Below are positions 1 through 4,544 of a stretch of DNA of 7,105 nt, one piece after another. The stretch's first letter is position 1, and each line of letters begins with the position of its first letter. Position numbers and translations under genes: made by a program. Under the pieces are notes generated by a model. It had not been told where the DNA came from, ran no database searches, and saw only the letters and a list, made by a program, of their open reading frames with translations. The DNA is from CAMCSH01 sp043748535 (GTDB lineage Bacteria; Verrucomicrobiota; Lentisphaeria; Lentisphaerales; Lentisphaeraceae), in NCBI GenBank assembly GCA_043748535.1, contig JAYTMY010000277.1, forward strand, positions 1-7,105, read 5' to 3'.

Positions 1-231
1 AGGATGGCGAGCGACTTGGCCTCCCATTTTTTCACAAAAATGCCTGGCCGGGCAAAGGCCAAAATGGCGCCATAAGGGCTTAGCTTAACTGTGTTGGGAA
101 TCGTCCCCGAGCCGGGGGCCGGGGCTGCCGCCCTGGGTTTCTGTGGCTACGATGGAATCTTCAGAGTCGCGGCAAATTTCAAGCCCTGTCGGCGATAGTC
201 GTCTGACGACTTCTCCAACTCGGAACGACCC
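1..231. other. Upstream region without a recognisable gene
   Basis: No convincing coding sequence is visible. The + strand is open from base 1 to a TAA at 73-75, but the 24 residues match nothing I recognise, so it could be either a gene end or chance. Positions 25-31 and 36-42 (CATTTTT / AAAAATG) form a 7-bp inverted repeat with a 4-nt loop. It is AT-only apart from its ends, so it is a weak hairpin. I see no clear -35/-10 pair for the SulP gene that starts at 232. Confidence 0.4.
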
Positions 232-1414
232 ATGAAAACCTGGTTCAACTGGTACCGCCCCGCCTTGCTGCGGCTGCGCGGCTACACCTTCGCCGATCTT
301 GGCCATGATGCCGGCGCTGGCATCATCGTCGGCGTCGTCGCCCTGCCCTTGTGTATCGGCCTGGCGATCGCCTGTGGCGCGACACCTCAGCAAGGCCTGT
401 GCGCCGGCATCATCGGCGGCCTTGTGGTCAGCCTCTTCGGCGGCTCGCGTTATCAGGTCGGCGGCCCCGCCGGAGCCTTTGTCGGCCTCTGCTCCGCCGG
501 CATGGCGCAGTTCGGGCCGGAGGGTCTCGCTCTCGCCAGCTTGATCGCAGGCTTCCTCATCCTCGGTCTCGCCTTCGCCCGCCTCGGCAACGCCATCAGC
601 TTCATCCCGGTGCCGGTCGTCATCGGCTTCACCACTGGCATCGCCGTGATCATCGCCTCGACCCAGATCGGACCGCCCTCGGCCTGCCGCCGCCGAGCCG
701 TCCGCCGGAACATTTCCATCAGACCCTGCGCCACATCTTCAGCCACCTGCAGGATGCCCACTCGATCCCTTTGCTCATCTGTGCCGCGACCATCGCCCTC
801 GTCATCGTCGGGCGCCGCTGGTCCGCCAAATTCCCCGCCGCCCTCGCCGGCATCCTCTTCACCGTCTGCTGGTACATGGCCGAACTGCGCCACTGGCCCC
901 ACATCCTTAAAGGCGGCCGCTCCGACGCCTTCCTCCTGCCGCTCGCCTTCAGCCTCACCGTCTTTGTCGACCTCACTTGGGCGATCAGCATCGGCAGCCT
1001 CCTCGCCATGCTCTTCTTCGTCAAACGCATCTCCGAAGCAACGAGCTCGCCGAAATCCCCCGCGACGAACACCCCGTCGAACCGCCCAAGGGCTGCCTCG
1101 TCTATGAGATTCGCGGCCCCTTCTTCTTCGGTTCCGCCACCCTCCTGCGCGACCTCGAAGGCGGCGAAACCGAGGCCAATGTGCTGATCTTGCGCCTGGC
1201 GCAAGTCCCCTTCATCGACGCCACCGCCGCCTTCTCTCTGCGCGAACTCTTCAGCTCCTACGCCCAACGCGGCGGCCAGGTCCTAACCTGCGACCTCCTC
1301 CCCAGAGTGCGCGAGGACCTCGAGCGCTTCGGCTTCGCCAAGCTCATGCCCGAAGGCGCCCTTCACGACGACCTCGGCAGCTCCTTGCGACGGGCGCAGG
1401 CCTTGATCGCCTGA
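232..1414 (+). pseudogene. SulP-family anion transporter with STAS domain, frameshifted and internally deleted
   Basis: SulP proteins are inner-membrane anion carriers (sulfate, bicarbonate or dicarboxylates) with a transmembrane core and a cytoplasmic STAS domain. The first about 148 codons (232-675) show the family start: a DAGAGIIVGVVALPL helix, the FGGSRYQVGGPAGAFVG motif and FIPVPVVIGFTTGIAVIIAS. Near 675 the family-like reading moves to the next frame (ALGLPPP follows QIGP), as expected from one missing base. Around 836 the text jumps from the WSAKFP region to AALAGILFTVCWYMAELRHW, which belongs near the end of the family's membrane core. About 180-190 residues are therefore absent. Near 1041 a second missing base shifts the frame again, into NELAEIPRDEHPVEPPKG and the STAS domain (about 1090-1414; core LRLAQVPFIDATAAFSLREL). 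The pieces add up to about 394 residues against a usual 550-600. The start is ATG 232 with only a weak GGAA upstream. The two frameshifts could be sequencing errors, but the large deletion should abolish transport anyway. The specific anion cannot be told. Confidence 0.85.
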
Positions 1415-1522
1415 CGCCTGACGCCTGACGCCTGACGCCTGACGGCTGACGGCTGACGGCTGACGGCTGACGCCTGACGGCTGACGGCTGACGCCTGACG
1501 GCTGACGCCTGACGCCTGACGG
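1411..1522. repeat. Heptanucleotide tandem array, 16 copies of CTGACGS
   Basis: Sixteen uninterrupted 7-bp units read CTGACG followed by C or G. The seventh bases run C C C C G G G G C G G C G C C G. A seventeenth unit at 1523 decays to CTGATGA. The first unit contains the TGA (1412-1414) that ends the SulP frame, so array and gene end overlap. Because 7 is not a multiple of 3, TGA appears in all three forward frames, while the reverse strand stays open and reads as a low-complexity peptide. Heptanucleotide arrays (STRR repeats) are known in cyanobacteria; any kinship with them is only an analogy. It resembles a variable-number repeat. Confidence 0.97.
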
Positions 1523-1570
1523 CTGATGATTCTGGTTGTTCAATGTCAGCGGTCAGTCGTCAGGGGTCAG
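1502..1570 (+). repeat. Imperfect long hairpin made by opposed heptads
   Basis: After the CTGACGS array, heptads of the reverse orientation (GTCAGNN) appear in register at 1545, 1552, 1559, 1566 and 1580, with a diverged unit at 1573. Positions 1502-1526 are the reverse complement of 1546-1570 at 22 of 25 places, leaving a loop of 19 nt (1527-1545). The innermost arms are CTGACGGCTGA and TCAGCGGTCAG. The structure lies between the SulP remnant and the exported-protein gene at 1666. In RNA it could act as a transcription barrier or a 3'-end stabiliser. No U-tract follows, so it is not a standard intrinsic terminator. That role is inferred; the base pairing is seen directly. Confidence 0.85.
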
Positions 1571-1653
1571 GGGTCCCCAGTCAGGTTCAGTGGCGCTATT
1601 GGCGATCGTGCGTCATGCTACTATCGTACAAAATGTCGATTGTGACGAATTTC

Positions 1654-1658
1654 AGGAG
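1654..1658 (+). promoter_or_regulatory. Ribosome-binding site setting the start at 1666
   Basis: AGGAG sits 7 nt upstream of ATG 1666. The in-frame ATGs at 1543 and 1633 have no comparable purine tract, and the one at 1543 lies within the heptad hairpin. This site therefore decides the start. Confidence 0.8.
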
Positions 1659-1665
1659 CTTATCC

Positions 1666-3681
1666 ATGTGGCTGCTTCCCCTTTTTCTCCTCGCCGCGAC
1701 GCCCGAAACCGCGCCGCAGAACCCTGCGCCGGCGACGGCTCAAGCGCCCCTCAGCCCCAGTCTCGACCAGATCCTTTTGCCCGAGATCAAGCTCGATAAA
1801 GTCAGCCTCGCGGCGGCGCTGCAAGTGTGGCGCGACGCGGTGCTCAAGGCCGAGTCGAAAAAAGCGCCTCTCGCCCTGCTGCTGCCCAGTGTCGAGACGC
1901 CGCAGCAAAGCCTGGTTCTGCCCGCCGGAAAGGCCGCGGACGGCCTCGCCGACCTGCTCCAGGCCTACGCTTGCGAATGCCGGATCCGTGGCGAGCTGAT
2001 CACCGTTGCGACAAGCGGCAGCGCCTTCGCCGACGACGGGCCCTGGATCCCCGCCGCCTATCATTATCCGCGGATGCTCGACAACGAGGAGATCACCCAG
2101 GATCAAATCCTCGCCTTCTGCCATCGCCAGCACATCGGCCTCAGCGCCGGATCGGTCCTGTCCTACCAGGATTCCATCCTCAGCTGCCTCTTGCAGGAAG
2201 AGGATCTGCGCCGCCTTCAGGAGCAGATGAACAGCACCCTCGCCGCACCCCGACAGATCCGCCTTGACAGCCTCTGGCTGCGCATCCCCGGCAGCCAGCC
2301 GGAAAAAGCCCTCAGCCTCGCCGCGGCCCTGGCGAAACCCGGCGTCGAAATCCTCTCGCGCCAAAGCCTGCTGTTGGAGAATCAGAAGCGGGGGGCCACC
2401 GGCTGCGGAGCAGTCCTGGTCCCCGCCGAAGGCGATAGCCCGGAAGAGCTCCAGGATGTCTTCACCGCGACCCCGAATCTCGACGCCGACGACGATAACC
2501 TGATGCTCGAATTCAAGCACAGTCTCGGCTGGCCGGGCAAGGACGGCAAGATCATCCGCTATTGCGACGAACAGCAGCTCAATCTGCGCGGCAGCGAGAC
2601 CCGCCTCACGCTGCAAGAAGCCGAAGCCGACGGCCAACACCTGCGCCTGCATTTCCTCATCTCCCACGCCGAAGAAGCCCGCAACCCGCCGTCGCGGATT
2701 CTGCCGCCGCTCAGCGACCTCAAGGTCCTCGGCATCGACGACAAGCTCGCGGCCCGGCTGAACCTCGGCTGCAGCGACGAGTCCGACCTGGTCACCGCGC
2801 TGCAGCACTGGGCCATGCGGGAGAAGATCGAGCTCCACTGGGGCGGCAAAGCTCCCGACGCCTTCTCCGGCGCCTACCGCAGTCTCGGCTCCATTCCGGC
2901 CGCGGCCCTCTTGCGCGAGCTCTGCTTCCGCTCGCAAATCCAGGCCCGCTGGTTGAATCAGCGCCTCGAACTGAGCTGGCCCCCGAGCCAACGGCACTAC
3001 AGCGTCCGCCGCGGCTTCGCCACCCAGGTGAAACAAAGCGACGACCAATCCCTCGCCGACTTCCTTCTCGCCCATCTCCCTGCCGGTTTTGAAGTCGATT
3101 ACGACCGCATCGGCCGTCAACTCAAAACAAGCGCCCCGACCCCTCAGCTCGACGGCCTCTTGCGCCTGATTTGCGAAGAGCGCAATGCCACCCCATCGAT
3201 CACCTGCCAGGTCGACATCGTTGAAGCTCCCGTGGCCGAGTTGATGAAGTTAGAAGCCACCCAGTCAAAACTCCGAGCCGCCGAACTTTTCACCGCCGTC
3301 ACCCGTCTCCCCGGATGCCGCAGCCTGCGCCAGCTCAGCAGCGATTTCCTCAACGGCAGTACCAAATCGATCGAGCCCGAGACCGCAAAAGTCGAAGCCA
3401 AGGCCGCAGCCAGAACCGCCCTCGGCTGGTTGATTGAAATCACGCCTATGGTCGAGCCCAATGAATCCTCAGTCCAGCTCGAATGCCGGATCTACGAAAA
3501 CGCCCCGCCCCGCCAGACCCACATCGAAGCCACCTGCCAAGGCCGCCTCGGCGACACCCTTCTCCTCGGACGCAGCAGCGTCCCCGCGACGGCACCCGGT
3601 CAAGCGAGCACAAGCGAGCGCCTGGTCTTCCTCCGTCTTTTGGCAGCGCCACGGAAGCCGGTTCTGGAAGAGCTGCCGTGA
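1666..3681 (+). CDS. Exported two-module secretin-N-like protein (671 aa), function unknown
   Basis: I do not recognise a named family member. Residues 1-16 are hydrophobic (MWLLPLFLLAATPETA) and look like a short signal peptide, followed by a Pro/Ala-rich stretch. There is no lipobox Cys. The n-region lacks Lys/Arg; a start at 1633 would add 11 residues including one Arg, but it has no ribosome-binding site. Module 1: an STN-like domain about 40-118 (LPAGKAADGLADLLQAYACEC near 85), a secretin-N-like segment about 150-190, then strand-rich sequence about 196-340 with VEILSRQSLLLENQKR and TPNLDADDDNLMLEF, recalling secretin elements. Module 2 repeats the plan: STN-like about 370-440 (AAALLRELCFRSQIQARWL), a second small domain about 445-520, then strands about 585-671 with GDTLLLGRSSVP and RLVFLRLL, placed like the secretin end. 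It has thirteen cysteines, which suggests disulfides outside the cytoplasm. Its paralogue starts at 4545, and both close with EELP. Its stop lies 7 nt from the end of the convergent thioesterase remnant. The domain reading comes from pattern likeness only. Confidence 0.85.
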   Translation: MWLLPLFLLAATPETAPQNPAPATAQAPLSPSLDQILLPEIKLDKVSLAAALQVWRDAVLKAESKKAPLALLLPSVETPQQSLVLPAGKAADGLADLLQAYACECRIRGELITVATSGSAFADDGPWIPAAYHYPRMLDNEEITQDQILAFCHRQHIGLSAGSVLSYQDSILSCLLQEEDLRRLQEQMNSTLAAPRQIRLDSLWLRIPGSQPEKALSLAAALAKPGVEILSRQSLLLENQKRGATGCGAVLVPAEGDSPEELQDVFTATPNLDADDDNLMLEFKHSLGWPGKDGKIIRYCDEQQLNLRGSETRLTLQEAEADGQHLRLHFLISHAEEARNPPSRILPPLSDLKVLGIDDKLAARLNLGCSDESDLVTALQHWAMREKIELHWGGKAPDAFSGAYRSLGSIPAAALLRELCFRSQIQARWLNQRLELSWPPSQRHYSVRRGFATQVKQSDDQSLADFLLAHLPAGFEVDYDRIGRQLKTSAPTPQLDGLLRLICEERNATPSITCQVDIVEAPVAELMKLEATQSKLRAAELFTAVTRLPGCRSLRQLSSDFLNGSTKSIEPETAKVEAKAAARTALGWLIEITPMVEPNESSVQLECRIYENAPPRQTHIEATCQGRLGDTLLLGRSSVPATAPGQASTSERLVFLRLLAAPRKPVLEELP

Positions 3682-3688
3682 GGCCTTT

Positions 3689-4139
3689 TCAGACCTTGGC
3701 CACAGCCGCAACCTTGGCGACAAAACTCTCAGGGATCGGTAGCGGTTGCGGCTCGCTTCTCTGGCGGATGTCGTAGAGGCAGTACATCGCGGTGTAGGCT
3801 CCCTTGGCGACCAAGCTGAAGCAGCCGTCGCTTTCGCGTCGCTCAAAGCGGGCCTCGTATTCAATGCCGGCCGCACGGATGCGGCGGATTTCGAGGGTGA
3901 TGCGGACGGTCGCGGTAAAACAAGGGACGAAGGAAGCTCATCGACACCTTCGCGCGCGGCCAACCTGAACCACGGAGATCCGGCCCGATGGGACCGATGA
4001 CGGGCTCGTCGATACGCTCAAAGAGATCATATTCGGCCTCTTCCATCCAGATGAAATAGTTCGGGTGATGCATCAGCCCGCCGAGATCGGTTTGATGCAG
4101 TTCGACGCGGCGCTCGATGGAATGGCTGGAAACGGACAT
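3689..4139 (-). pseudogene. YbgC/4HBT-type acyl-CoA thioesterase with one frameshift
   Basis: Hotdog-fold thioesterases of this type hydrolyse acyl-CoA esters in the cytoplasm. The start is ATG 4139-4137 (minus), with AGGAG (plus-strand 4148-4152) 8 nt upstream. The first 70-odd codons are typical: HQTDLGGLMHHPNYFIWMEEAE holds the family Asp in the TD-x-x-G position, followed by KVSMSFLRPLFYRD. Near 3910 the original frame turns into low-complexity RPHHPRNPP and stops at 3861. A shifted frame continues perfectly with VRITLEIRRIRAAGIEYEARF and SLVAKGAYTAMYC, to a TGA at 3691-3689. Loss of one AC from an ACAC run (GAC ACC GTC to GACCGTC) explains the shift and restores a protein of about 150 residues, normal for the family. 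The gene is either freshly broken or mis-sequenced. It converges on the exported-protein gene with 7 nt between stops and is divergent from the lipoprotein gene at 4545. The acyl substrate cannot be told. Confidence 0.85.
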
Positions 4140-4147
4140 ATCGCTTT

Positions 4148-4152
4148 CTCCT
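4148..4152 (-). promoter_or_regulatory. Ribosome-binding site of the thioesterase remnant
   Basis: AGGAG on the minus strand lies 8 nt before ATG 4139. It rejects the more upstream in-frame start at 4280, which would add residues without family likeness that run into the palindrome cluster. Confidence 0.75.
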
Positions 4153-4244
4153 GAGGGTTTGGGGTCATGATACGAGGATTGTTTCGGCTCCTTACGGGTT
4201 TCTCCATCAGTTGCAGAAACGGCTAGACTTACGGATTGCTGTGA

Positions 4245-4435
4245 GGGCCAAAGGCCCGGCTTCATCCCAGCCTGGGGCAAGGCCCCAGGTTAGCGCCATT
4301 GAGGTTCCCAGGGCCGAAGGTCCGACCCATGGTTTGACCTTCGAGCCTAGGACGCGCCCTTGGCGCTCAAGGTAAACATCGGCAGCCCACCTAGGGCTGC
4401 GCCCTAGGCTGGGATGGCGACGCGCCCTTGGCGCT
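4245..4435. repeat. Cluster of short-loop palindromes with inverted and direct repeats
   Basis: Six small inverted repeats with 3-nt loops are packed in 190 bp: GGGCC-AAA-GGCCC (4245-4257), CCTGGGGC-AAG-GCCCCAGG (4271-4289), GGGCC-GAA-GGTCC with one wobble (4311-4323), GCGCC-CTT-GGCGC (4354-4366), CCTAGGGC-TGC-GCCCTAGG (4390-4408) and GCGCC-CTT-GGCGC again (4422-4434). A 17-nt direct repeat covers 4351-4367 and 4419-4435. CATCCCAGCCT at 4263-4273 is exactly inverted at 4406-4416, and the match extends to 15 of 16. It lies between the divergent thioesterase remnant and the lipoprotein gene. It resembles the repetitive palindromic intergenic elements of large PVC-group genomes. A REP-like element or a non-autonomous mobile element is likely, but the class is not certain. 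Confidence 0.85.
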
Positions 4436-4444
4436 GAAGACAAA

Positions 4445-4471
4445 GTGACACTTGCATCATCTGCATATTTA
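4445..4471 (+). promoter_or_regulatory. Possible promoter of the lipoprotein gene
   Basis: GTGACA (4445-4450) resembles a -35 box and TATTTA (4466-4471) a -10 box, but the 15-nt spacing is short. It is the most AT-rich stretch between the palindrome cluster and ATG 4545. The consensus in this organism is unknown, so this is a weak call. Confidence 0.25.
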
Positions 4472-4533
4472 GGGTCAGTTCTTGCCATTCCCCTCCCTTG
4501 GGTTTAAGCTGATTCCACCGCCCCACGCCAACC

Positions 4534-4537
4534 GAGG
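4534..4537 (+). promoter_or_regulatory. Ribosome-binding site setting the start at 4545
   Basis: GAGG lies 7 nt upstream of ATG 4545. Starting there places a textbook lipoprotein signal at the very N-terminus. The in-frame ATG at 4482 would bury that signal behind about 21 residues. Confidence 0.75.
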
Positions 4538-4544
4538 TTTTCCC

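Noticed and set aside
1..75. End of an upstream gene in frame 1 (24 codons to TAA 73)
   Set aside because: It is too short to judge, with no recognisable motif. It cannot be supported from this window.
719..1267. Minus-strand frame across the SulP region
   Set aside because: The plus strand carries clear SulP and STAS family sequence in shifted frames. The minus frame is compositionally driven.
1283..1543. Minus-strand peptide with repeats such as QPSGVSR
   Set aside because: It is the translation of the CTGACGS array, which has no stops on that strand. The periodicity comes from the DNA repeat, not from protein selection.
1411..1590. CRISPR array
   Set aside because: The units are 7 bp with no spacers, and no cas genes are nearby. 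It is a simple tandem repeat.
1543..1665. Earlier in-frame starts at 1543 and 1633 for the exported protein
   Set aside because: The 1543 start lies in the heptad hairpin and neither has a ribosome-binding site. AGGAG precedes ATG 1666. The 1633 start remains a minor possibility because it adds an Arg before the hydrophobic segment.
1660..3120. Long open minus-strand frame of 486 codons opposite the exported-protein gene
   Set aside because: It is a shadow caused by GC-rich codon use. The sequence is low-complexity (Ala/Gly/Glu/Val) with no family likeness, while the plus frame has a ribosome-binding site, a signal peptide and a paralogue.
3679..3700. Bidirectional terminator between the convergent gene ends
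   Set aside because: Only 7 nt separate the stops, and no stem of useful length with a T-run is visible on either strand.
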